Below, in pieces: positions 57,001 through 64,000 of a DNA stretch of 64,000 nucleotides (its first letter is position 1; the number at the start of each line of letters is the position of its first letter). Origin of the DNA: Monoplex corrugatus (Eukaryota > Mollusca > Gastropoda > Littorinimorpha > Ranellidae); contig JAPXFY010000022.1 of the NCBI GenBank assembly GCA_030674185.1, positions 4,384,391 through 4,448,390 on the forward strand, given 5' to 3'. The position numbers and the translations under genes were made by a program. Below the pieces are notes generated by a model that was not told the DNA's origin, did not search any database, and saw only the letters and a program-made list of their open reading frames with translations.

Positions 57001-60000
57001 TTAACAGAAACAAGAGTCAAGAGATGTACACTGATCATTAACAGAAACAAGAGTCAAGAGGTGTACACTGATCGTTAACAGAAACAAGAGTCAAGAGGTG
57101 TACACTGATCATTAACAGAAACAAGAGTCAAGAGGTATACACTGATCATTAACAGAAACAAACAAGAGTCAAGAGGTGTACACTGATCATTAACAGAAAC
57201 AAGAGTCAAGAGGTGTACACTGATCATTAACAGAAACAAGAGTCAAGAGATGTACACTGATCATTAACAGAAACAAGAGTCAAGAGGTGTACACTGATCA
57301 TTAACAGAAACAAACAAGAGTCAAGAGGTGTACACTGATCATTAACAGAAACAAACAAGAGTCAAGAGATGTACACTGATCATTAACAGAAACAAGAGTC
57401 AAGAGGTGTACACTGATCATTAACAGAAACAAGAGTCAAGAGGTGTACACTGATCATTAACAGAAACAAGAGTCAAGAGGTGTACACTGATCGTTAACAG
57501 AAACAGAGTCAAGAGGTGTACACTGATCATTAACAGAAACAAGAGTCAAGAGGTGTACACTGATCATTAACAGAAACAAACAAGAGTCAAGAGGTGTACA
57601 CTGATCATTAACAGAAACAAGAGTCAAGAGGTGTACACTGATCATTAACAGAAACAAGAGTCAAGAGGTGTACACTGATCATTAACAGAAACAAACAAGA
57701 GTCAAGAGGTATACACTGATCGTTAACAGAAACAAACAAGAGTCAAGAGGTGTACACTGATCATTAACAGAAACAAGAGTCAAGAGATGTACACTGATCA
57801 TTAACAGAAACAAGAGTCAAGAGATGTACACTGATCATTAACAGAAACAAGAGTCAAGAGATGTACACTGATCATTAACAGAAACAAGAGTCAAGAGGTG
57901 TACACTGATCATTAACAGAAACAAACAAGAGTCAAGAGGTGTACACTGATCATTAACAGAAACAAGAGTCAAGAGGTGTACACTGATCATTAACAGAAAC
58001 AAGCAAGAGTCAAGAGGTGTACACTGATCATTAACAGAAACAAACAAGATCAAGAGGTGTACACTGATCATTAACAGAAACAAGCAAGAGTCAAGAGGTA
58101 TACACTGATCATTAACAGAAACAAACAAGAGTCAAGAGGTGTACACTGATCATTAACAGAAACAAGAGTCAAGAGATGTACACTGATCATTAACAGAAAC
58201 AAGAGTCAAGAGATGTACACTGATCATTAACAGAAACAAGAGTCAAGAGGTGTACACTGATCATTAACAGAAACAAACAAGAGTCAAGAGGTGTACACTG
58301 ATCATTAACAGAAACAAACAAGAGTCAAGAGGTATACACTGATCATTAACAGAAACAAGAGTCAAGAGGTGTACACTGATCATTAACAGAAACAAGAGTC
58401 AAGAGGTATACACTGATCATTAACAGAAACAAGAGTCAAGAGGTGTACACTGATCGTTAACAGAAACAAGAGTCAAGAGGTGTACACTGATCATTAACAG
58501 AAACAAACAAGAGTCAAGAGGTGTACACTGATCGTTAACAGAAACAAGAGTCAAGAGGTGTACACTGATCGTTAACAGAAACAAGAGTCAAGAGGTGTAC
58601 ACTGATCGTTAACAGAAACAAGAGTCAAGACGTGTACACTGATCGTTAACAGAAACAAGAGTCAAGAGGTGTACACTGATCGTTAACAGAAACAAAAGTC
58701 AAGAGGTGTACACTGATCGTTAACAGAAACAAGAGTCAAGAGGTGTACACTGATCGTTAACAGAAACAAGAGTCAAGAGGTGTACACTGATCGTTAACAG
58801 AAACAAAGAGTCAAGAGGTATACACTGATCATTAACAGAAACAAGAGGTGTACACTGATCATTAACAGAAACAAGAGTCAAGAGGTGTACACTGATCGTT
58901 AACAGAAACAAGAGTCAAGAGGTGTACACTGATCATTAACAGAAACAAGAGTCAAGAGGTGTACACTGATCGTTAACAGAAACAAACAAGAGTCAAAGAG
59001 AACTCACTGAATTTGTTCAAATGGATCTCACAGCACTAAGACAGTTCCATATGTGCTACACCCAAATCTGCCATATACTGTTATTATTATTGTTGTTTAA
59101 AGCCCAGCCAACTGCGTAGAACCATATCAGAGCTATAACTATTTCAAAACATATACAATTCAACAGAAAAGAAAAAAGGAAAAGAAAATTAAGGACACAT
59201 ATCAATGCATTCGCGCACATAATCTAAAGAGATGCTCCAGGTGTTGACCACTCCGTTCAATTTATCGCACATGGGATTTAAATAACATACCTGAATACAA
59301 AGTTAAACATAACTCTCACCTGTCTCACCTGTCGGCGTCACCGGGAACAGTGTTGGCCGCTGCACATGATGTCCTCACAAGTTGCCTCCAGCACTCTCGA
59401 TCTTGGCTAAGTCTGACCACCTCCTGAAGTTTCTTGCCACTGAATTTTGTGATGTTTCTAGCAAGTGATGCAGGTGGCCGTCCTCTGTTTCTCTTTCCTT
59501 CCACTTTACCTTGGAGGACAGTGGACATCAAGTCTGTTCTCTCATTACGGATTGCGTGTCCAACATATTTCAGTTTCCTCCGTTGTATGAGTACTAGAAG
59601 CTTGCGTGTAGTACCCAACTCATTCAGTATGCTTTCATTTGAGCGCCTATCCGTCCATTTGACCCTCAGCTAATTTGACCCTAAACATAACTAAGGACAC
59701 TAAAATATAAAACCAGGCCTACATCGCCTAAAATTGCTCCCACATATCTCATTTCCCTTGAGCAAAAATGTGATTAATACCAATGATCAATCCTAAGACA
59801 AAATATATGATTTTAATGAACACATACAGGTGAGTGGACCAGCAAGGCAGAAAATAACAGGAAGAAATGACAGAAAGCAAAGGATGAAGAAGAAATGAAA
59901 CAGAGCGACAGAAAAGAGGAAATTTCTAGCACAGAATTTCCAGAAGGTGGGGATACTATTTATACTGAAAGAGTTCCTGGCATGCAAATGGGGTATGACA

Positions 60001-63000
60001 ACAGTACAATTAACCATACAACTGAACAATAAAGAACATGCACATATGGACTTAGGCATAAAGTCCAATATAAGAAATATTGCAAAACCAGAATTAGATA
60101 CAGATCGAAAAAATAAAAATAATTAAATCAATGAAATGTACACACTCTTATGAACCACAGACTTGAGTAAGGAAAATTCATTTCAAATGTAAAATATAAT
60201 ATCTAAACATTGAAGAGGAATATGGCGAGGGTTGGAAATAAGTTATTTTTTTCTAAAGATGAAAAGTTGTTGTTTTTTCCCTAAAGACAACGAGAAACAA
60301 ACCAACCAACCCGGTACCCTAAACGATTCAAATAAATTATACCTGAACTCTCATAATCACTATGATTCAGATTACCATTGCTGGAAGAGGAAGAGAACTC
60401 TTTGTTCACATTCTCCTTGTCTCCCTGTCCTTTCTTTCCTCCCCTGGTGTGTTTGACTGGGCCTATCTTCACACCTGATCGGGGCTGAAACAGTACCAAT
60501 ATTAAAAAGATAATACTACTGTGTATATGTATATAAATTATAAGTATACATATTTATCTATCTATCAATCTATCTATCTATCTATCTATCTATATATATA
60601 TATATATATAGATAGATAGATATAGATAGATAGATCTATAAAATAATAATAACAACAACAACCGCAAAATAATAATGACAACAATAAGAACAACAGCAAC
60701 TGCAAAAACACAACCAACATATGCTCTTATTCATATTCAGAGTATAATATATCTATAACAAAATTAATTATAAGTTGAAATATTTACATAGTTTGAAACT
60801 TGAAACTGATGTGATAACAATGTAGTTCAAGTGTGCACGTAGATCATCAACACATATGATATATTAAAAACCTTGTCTTCTGCCTTAGAGATACTCAAAA
60901 ATATTCAGCATGCACACTCTTGAAAAAGGCAATCAACTGCCTACATAACAGGGTTCATACAGATTTCCAGACAAAAAATTTAAGGACTTTTTAAGGACTT
61001 TTGAAGCACTTTTTAAAAAAAAATGCCTTCACACGAACAAAAGCTGTAATGACTTGTCACTACTTTTAAAGTCCACAGTAGTTCAGCTTTCATTGCCTCT
61101 GTTTTAGTACGGCTCAGGCTGTTCACTGACATCTGAGTTTCAGCAGAACAGTTGGTTGATGAACTGCAGGATGACGAACTGCTACAAGTGATGGGATCGC
61201 TCGTTGTAGAATTTTTTGTAAAAAAATTCGAAAGACAAATGCAGGATTTGAAGACTTCATCAGGTTGCAGTGTTTTTTCCCTTTTCCATGGGTATTTACA
61301 GCCGATTCTCCCATTGAACGAATGTCTATAGTCTTCTTACAAATGCGGCAAAAGGCCTTGCATCTGTCTCCATTTGGGTCTGCCTGCAGCCATTCTTTGT
61401 ATTCGTCTTTTTCCAGCCAAACCACATTAAACAAACACTTCCCCGGCATGCTGACTTCTCAATTTCAAAATGGTGGAACATTCTTTCACGTACGAGCATG
61501 CACCATGAAGGCCCGTAACTCTGGTGTTTTGACCTATAGCAGACGACGTATTGGTGAGATCGTCGATCTTAACTCCGACTCAGACGTTCTCTTTTTTTTT
61601 TAAATTCAATTTCAACCTTTTTTTTTTTTTTTTACAAACTCAAGATTTTACACAGACTTTATTAAAAATCATAGGCAGTGACAAAACTTAAGGACTTTTT
61701 AAAGACCTTTCAGCAAAAGCCTGATTTTTAAGGACTTTTAAGGCCTTAAAAAGCATGCCCTCAAAATTAAGGACTTTTAAGGACTGTGCGAACCCTGCAT
61801 AAGTGCATAGTACATGGCAACCCACTGAAGACAGAATACACAGACTATGCAGCAACACATTGTCTGCACAGTGTGCACCAAACAATCACAACAACATTCA
61901 CGAAAAATGATAAACACATCTGAGAAAAAAAAAACAGAGTAAACAACGTATCTCCCCACTCTCACCAAAAAAAAAAAAAAAGCGTTAGTCAAGTTTAACC
62001 CTTTCACACCCGGACCCTATCTGCCAGCTGCACAAACTTAACCCAATTAAGTCCTAACAGGTTCATCTACTTGTTGGTGATGTCATTAGTTTCAGTCTTG
62101 ACTGGTAAATATACCACTTAGAAAAAACAACAACTTTTCCCCTGATAAAAATAATAGGCACTTCCAAGGGAATTAATCAGTTTTAATACTTTTATAACAC
62201 CATACAGTCCTGCAATGGATTCCCTCCCTTTAACTGTTCTTGGGGGCTTTCATTCATTTAGAGACTCTACTTAGTAGTTAACTCTTTGTTTGGACACCAG
62301 CTAACCAATTCTTGCCGAGATTTTGCAATGGCACCATCCACAGTAACTGTAATCGTTTGCAAGAAATGCTTGATCTATTATTTGAAATGGTTCTGACGAT
62401 GATATTATAAAATGCATAGATTCTAATGAAAAATGGGGTGATGATGTGATAGAACAGGGGTTGAATTCATCTCGTCATGATGATGATGTGTGTGATGGAT
62501 AGGGTGGTGGGAGTGAAGATGATGGTAGGAGAATTTTGGATGCCCTTTTTTAAACCAGAGTAGGAATAAACTACCACAGACAAGACATCCAGAGTGAGTA
62601 TGCCCATGTTAAGTACAGTCTGATAGGGTGGTGCAGGGCTGTTAGAGTTCAGCGATTTCGCGGAAATCCGCGAATACAGTGATCCCATTTCAGGAAAGTC
62701 AAAGTGCTTCCGCGAAAGAAAAAAAAAAAGCAAAAAAAAAAAAAAAAAAAACAAAAACAAAAAAACCAAGAACCGCGATCGACGGCAGAGCAGAGCAGAC
62801 GAAAGGATGGTCTTAGTTCAAGGGAAACAACTCCTACGAAGTTGGCCACGAGTTATCCTTAACCAAGTGCTATATATGTCATGTGGTTTCAGAAAGTTAC
62901 TCTAAACACAAATTGATCCATTGATTTGTTAATTTTTTGTGAACTAAAAATTACCCAGTTTGCTGCCAGGATAGGCCCTCTGATTGGCTTCAAATGTCAT

Positions 63001-63591
63001 ATTTTCAATTTTCGGCGGGGGGCTTCGCCCCCCTGCACCCCCACCGGGGCGTTGCCCTGGACCCCACCGGGGCCTGGGCGGCCCTGGACCCCGGCCAATT
63101 TTCAGGGAAAAACAGATTTTACCACTAACAGCCCTGGTGGTGGGAGTGAAGATGATGGTAGGAGAATTTTGGATGCCCTTTTTAAACCAGAGTAGGAATA
63201 AACTACCACAGACAAGACATCCAGAGTGAGTATGTCCATGTTAAGTACAGTCTGATCTTTTTGTGCATGTCTGTCATTTGTGTCTGTGTTGCAGGGTTGA
63301 TTTTTGGCATTAAAACAAAAACCAAAAAAAGTTTTAAAATTCTATAATTTGAGGGAATTCCTGCACAAAAATTCCTCAAACTCCATTGAGTTAAAGTTAA
63401 ACGTTTAATTCCCTCACCCCATCCACCAGTTTGCAAAAAACTGGTGGATAAGGTCAGAGAGTGAAAGGGTTAAGGTTTTGCTTTGCTATTATGACTGACA
63501 ATGCAGGATGCTGGTGGATAGGGTGAGGGTGTCAAAGGGTTAAATAACCCAAATACTAATTTTCTCACCAGAGCTGGTTCTGAAGAGGTAA
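44846..63591 (-). CDS. Unrecognised acidic nuclear-type protein, 3' part (5 exons in window)
   Basis: Exons 63591-63569, 60484-60343, 54280-54128, 51957-51886 and 44931-44846 splice in phase with GT-AG borders and give about 158 residues ending in a stop. The 5' part lies beyond the right edge. The tail reads PRSGVKIGPVKHTRGGKKG, a KEN-like DKENVNKE, a Ser run, then a long acidic Ser/Asn/Glu-rich stretch, a sumoylation-like IKQEE in EARIKQEESP, and an NLS-like PTKKLK near the C-terminus (ending KTGDS). No enzymatic motif or membrane segment. The composition suggests a disordered tail of a nuclear regulator. I do not recognise the family. Introns carry a nested mobile element, several MITEs and a 4.7-kb minisatellite. 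Confidence 0.8.
44963..45074. repeat. ~110-bp direct repeat, left copy
   Basis: Blocks TGGAAAAATGAAAGCA, AGAAATAAACATAAAA, TTACATTTGATAAAAGAAA and GCCTACA recur in the same order at 49726-49839, about 85% identical by eye. It directly abuts the left inverted repeat of the 4.6-kb segment. Confidence 0.85.
45695..45708. repeat. ACGGTCGCGACCGT palindrome
   Basis: Perfect 14-bp palindrome and the most symmetric example of the GGTCGCGAC motif repeated through the segment. Confidence 0.85.
47314..47371. repeat. (GT)n microsatellite
   Basis: Uninterrupted GT repeat; a second (CA-type, interrupted) lies at about 47598-47690 and a third (GT) at 47958-48004. Confidence 0.95.
47741..48804 (+). CDS. 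Spliced ORF nested in the inverted-repeat segment (3' exons)
   Basis: Three exons join in phase with GT-AG borders: 47741-47877, 48193-48271 and 48622-48804 (TGA stop), giving 132 residues. Seen: PETLVTEKTQPLKIS, then HLKVNHYVEVAFPRKSGQKM, HYIGKIKTIDAADED, HPSGCYYTWPDHTDLSWVK and DPWIDGRGHYTF. The order V-x-V...GK...W-P...D-x-SWV...GxY-F resembles the C-terminal domain of many uncharacterised invertebrate proteins that I associate with mobile elements. No 5' exon was found: a candidate at 45837-45928 ends in the wrong phase. It could be a transposon gene fragment or a captured host gene. Confidence 0.6.
49726..49839. repeat. ~110-bp direct repeat, right copy
   Basis: Partner of 44963-45074 in the same orientation, abutting the right inverted repeat and ending ACATTTAAATTATC. 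Confidence 0.85.
49878..50510. repeat. Degenerate ~95-bp repeat with poly-C tracts
   Basis: Five to six copies of a unit with CATACAGAATTACGCATCTT, AAAACGGGAATTCTGATGAT, a C run of up to 18, and CATTCCAAACAATGTTTCCT. A foldback MITE is inserted in one copy. Intronic in the acidic nuclear-type gene. Confidence 0.88.
50303..50447. mobile_element. TTAA foldback MITE, copy 6, in the poly-C array
   Basis: 145 bp. It splits a repeat unit at GCATCTTAA; sister units read GCATCTTAAAACGGG and GCATCTTAAACCGGG, so the empty site is directly visible in the same array. Confidence 0.9.
50575..51450 (-). mobile_element. SINE family 2 copy split by an RTE LINE
   Basis: SINE body at 50575-50655 (TTTTCATGTCTCCATAAGCC) and the remainder at 51259-51450 (ATATTCTGTGTGTGCATACA, then the head in reverse: CAGCCACTTAACTACTGCGC). 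Confidence 0.65.
50656..51258 (+). mobile_element. RTE-type LINE 3' fragment, sister of 198-807
   Basis: Frame 50655-50972 has FKYLGTIISSDSRC, IEPILLYGCEAWTANKQSQN and AAEMWFLRRMLRFHG; after a frameshift, LVTTGKLEGKRAPGRPREKM and LDGLAEWLG. It keeps the YGCEAW stretch that is damaged in the 198-807 copy. The 3' end is CACCTGATGATTATG. A short ATTGGA repeat flanks it. Confidence 0.85.
51610..51796. mobile_element. TTAA foldback MITE, copy 7
   Basis: 187 bp, TTAA ends. The internal hairpin CTTCCCACAGGAAGCTGGTG is intact. It lies 90 bp from the IKQEE exon donor in the same intron. Confidence 0.85.
51886..51957 (-). CDS. Acidic nuclear-type protein, IKQEE exon
   Basis: 72 nt from acceptor TGTGTGCAG|CACTG to donor GGCG|GTGAGT. 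It encodes LSMVREEQEARIKQEESP and VEENG. Confidence 0.78.
51958..53480. other. Intron sequence, no gene recognised
   Basis: AT-rich with a G-rich patch at 53070-53190. A minus-strand 86-codon frame at 52515-52255 has hydrophobic stretches but no recognised family. A short tRNA-like A-box stretch (TAATCTAGTGGGTAAGATG) occurs at about 53431. Confidence 0.45.
53485..53990 (+). repeat. Dispersed repeat R3, copy 2
   Basis: AAAGCCCAGCCAACTGCATA to ATTTATACTGAAAGAGCCCC, colinear with 1745-2420 but shortened in the middle. It keeps the uninterrupted GAACATAACTAAGGATACC site that is broken by a LINE at 59315. Confidence 0.65.
54128..54280 (-). CDS. Acidic nuclear-type protein, Ser/Asn/Glu-rich exon
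   Basis: 153 nt from acceptor GTGTACACAG|AAG to donor GTTG|GTGAGT. It encodes ENTQASTGSFGSNSENLN through DADPEMRV. Its acceptor is the likely seed of the adjacent minisatellite. Confidence 0.78.
54283..58999. repeat. 37/41-bp minisatellite, ~120 copies, next to a 3' splice site
   Basis: 4.7 kb of a unit reading GTGTACACTGATCATTAACA, GAAACAAGAGTCAAGAG, with a 41-bp variant containing AAACAAACAAGAG. The first, slightly diverged unit (GTGTACACTAAACATTAACA) is the acceptor region of the exon at 54128-54280. The frames inside the array are artefacts. Intronic. Confidence 0.95.
59090..59995 (+). repeat. Dispersed repeat R3, copy 3, split by a LINE
   Basis: Left part 59090-59303 and right part 59693-59995 (GGAAATTTCTAGCACAGAAT, ATTTATACTGAAAGAG), colinear with the 53485 copy. 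Confidence 0.65.
59315..59681 (-). mobile_element. RTE-type LINE 3' fragment
   Basis: The minus strand encodes RRKLKYVGHAIRNERTDLMS, TVLQGKVEGKRNRGRPP and QDRECWRQLVRTSCAAAN, ending VPGDADR. An 11-bp duplication, TAAACATAACT, flanks it (59304-59314 and 59682-59692). Copy R3 at 53485 shows the intact target. Confidence 0.88.
60343..60484 (-). CDS. Acidic nuclear-type protein, exon with basic patch
   Basis: 142 nt from acceptor TGTTTCAG|CCCCG to donor TCAG|GTATAA. It encodes PRSGVKIGPVKHTRGGKK, DKENVNKEF and a Ser-rich end HSDYESS. Confidence 0.78.
60557..60640. repeat. (TATC)n/(TA)n/(GATA)n microsatellite
   Basis: TATC repeats, a TA core and GATA repeats make a self-complementary block. Confidence 0.93.
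60949..61797 (-). mobile_element. hAT-like DNA transposon, internally deleted
   Basis: 849 bp with terminal inverted repeats CAGGGTTCATACAG and CAGGGTTCGCACAG, then AAGGACTTTT-rich subterminal repeats on both sides. A 5-bp direct repeat CATAA flanks it (60944-60948 and 61798-61802); classic hAT elements make 8 bp. One short protein is encoded on the minus strand; no transposase catalytic core is present. Confidence 0.75.
61123..61449 (-). CDS. BED-type zinc-finger N-terminus of a transposase
   Basis: 108 residues: CLFNVVWLEKDEYKEWLQAD, CKAFCRICKKTIDIRSMGES and AVNTHGKGKKHCNLMKSSNP. The pattern W...WL...FCxxCKKT...MG...H(x)5H is the BED-like DNA-binding N-terminus common in hAT-type transposases. 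Cys-Cys-His-His ligands are all present. The rest of the transposase (dimerisation and RNase-H fold) is missing, so it may act only as a DNA-binding fragment or not at all. Confidence 0.7.
   Translation of the reverse strand: MPGKCLFNVVWLEKDEYKEWLQADPNGDRCKAFCRICKKTIDIRSMGESAVNTHGKGKKHCNLMKSSNPAFVFRIFLQKILQRAIPSLVAVRHPAVHQPTVLLKLRCQ
61995..62049. mobile_element. TTAA foldback MITE, partial copy
   Basis: TTAACCCTTTCACACCCGGA, then CAAACTTAACCCAATTAA. Only the left arm remains. Confidence 0.6.
62498..62621. repeat. 124-bp direct repeat, first copy
   Basis: GATAGGGTGGTGGGAGTGAA to AGTACAGTCT. The second copy starts at 62622, is cut by a transposon after 62633, and continues at 63143-63256. Confidence 0.92.
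62634..63136. mobile_element. 503-bp CAGGG-type DNA transposon with 6-bp target duplication
   Basis: Terminal inverted repeats CAGGGCTGTTAGAGTT and CAGGGCTGTTAGTGGT. GTGGTG is duplicated at 62628-62633 and 63137-63142. Removing element plus one GTGGTG gives AGGGTGGTGGGAG, identical to the sister repeat at 62501. The interior has a GC-rich GGGGGCTTCGCCCCCC hairpin. No transposase. Confidence 0.85.
63404..63543. mobile_element. TTAA foldback MITE, copy 8
   Basis: TTTAATTCCCTCACCCCATC to GTGTCAAAGGGTTAA, with the inner arms CATCCACCAGTTTGC and CTGGTGGATAAGG. The left arm is diverged. Confidence 0.72.
63569..63591 (-). CDS. Acidic nuclear-type protein, 23-nt microexon
   Basis: Between acceptor GTTTTCAG and donor CTG|GTGAGA. 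It encodes TSSEPAL after a split codon, and its phases join perfectly to the next exon. Confidence 0.65.
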
Positions 63592-63639
63592 CTGAAAACA
63601 CAAAACAAACATAAAGTGAAAAAGTGGATGTAGAAGTCT

Positions 63640-63831
63640 TTAATCCATTGACTCCTGCACCCTGTCCACCAGCATCCGGTATTGCCAACCATGCTAGCAA
63701 AGCAAAAACCTAACCCTTTGATTCCCTCACCCTTTCCACCAGCTTCCTGCAGGAAGCTGGTGGAAAGGGTGAGGGAATCAAGGGTTAGGTTTTAGCAGTT
63801 GGTGGATATGGTGTGGGAGTCAAAGGGTTAA
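63640..63831. mobile_element. TTAA foldback MITE, copy 9 (full length)
   Basis: 192 bp. The inner inverted repeat TTCCACCAGCTTCCTGCAGG continues symmetrically to AAGCTGGTGGAAAGG. Outer arms TTAATCCATTGACTCC and GGAGTCAAAGGGTTAA. It lies 49 bp upstream (transcript sense) of the 23-nt microexon. Confidence 0.86.
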
Positions 63832-64000
63832 TACTGATTACTAATATTTCTGTATTATTATTACATTTACAAACACAACAGAAACAAGATAACTTTATCT
63901 TTTCTGTTTCATTTAATTACTGGATGTCCAAAACAAATACAATGAGACATTCAGTGCTGAATAAGCATGCTGACATCAATAACAAAACATGCATTCCTTA

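Larger units (their letters stand above)
60830..61880 (+). mobile_element. SINE family 2 copy split by a hAT-like element
   Basis: SINE blocks at about 60850-60948 (TTCAGCATGCACACTCTTGA) and 61798-61880 (ACTATGCAGCAACACATTGT, CTGCACAGTG) flank the transposon. Confidence 0.55.

Noticed and set aside
54820..58911. Repeated SVNDQCTPLDSC-type frames
   Set aside because: Artefacts of the 37/41-bp minisatellite; frames break wherever unit lengths change.

Overview
This window is eukaryotic nuclear DNA from an invertebrate animal. Split genes with GT–AG introns, CR1/Rex1- and RTE-type LINEs, tRNA-derived SINEs, many TTAA-bounded foldback MITEs and long (CA)n/(GA)n tracts all point that way. A lophotrochozoan, most likely a marine gastropod mollusc, fits best, but the taxon is an inference. 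Nothing looks bacterial, viral or organellar.

Host genes, left to right. (1) ALKBH2 (minus, 12900 to 7567): three coding exons joining into a complete 280-residue DNA-repair dioxygenase. (2) LYRM9 (minus, 22775 to 19988): three coding exons, 68 residues; the last contributes only three residues and the stop. (3) A plus-strand gene (25428 to 32699): four exons, 198 residues, basic, with a KEN box and many S/T-P sites. It is probably a cell-cycle nuclear protein and weakly resembles PIMREG/FAM64A. (4) The 3' half of an unrecognised minus-strand gene (63591 to 44846), whose five in-window exons encode an acidic, Ser-rich tail ending in an NLS-like PTKKLK; it continues past the right edge. (5) A plus-strand spliced reading frame (47741 to 48804) nested inside an intron of gene 4. 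It is probably carried by a mobile element. The host genes show no operon-like arrangement; shared function is limited to a loose DNA-maintenance/cell-cycle flavour.

Most of the remaining sequence is repeats, often nested. 1–6 kb: RTE LINE in a SINE, a mariner-type MITE, and a 50-bp satellite split by a Rex1-type LINE with a 506-codon frame. 7–15 kb: ALKBH2 with microsatellites, a minisatellite, two CR1-type LINE fragments and a 74-bp foldback element. 15–25 kb: GT and GA tracts, a piggyBac-like element with duplicated palindromes, LYRM9 and SINEs. 25–38 kb: the third gene and its long 3' flank. 38–42 kb: a 78-bp tandem array carrying a TTAA transposon. 44–64 kb: gene 4, whose introns hold a 4.6-kb inverted-repeat segment, a C-tract array, a 4.7-kb minisatellite that seems to have grown from a 3' splice site, and two other short DNA transposons with clear flanking duplications.

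The most unusual items are the 45.1–49.7 kb inverted-repeat segment flanked by ~110-bp direct repeats, the splice-site-derived minisatellite, and the very dense TTAA foldback MITE family, for which several pre-insertion sites can be reconstructed from the window alone. All calls were made by reading the sequence; no database search was run.
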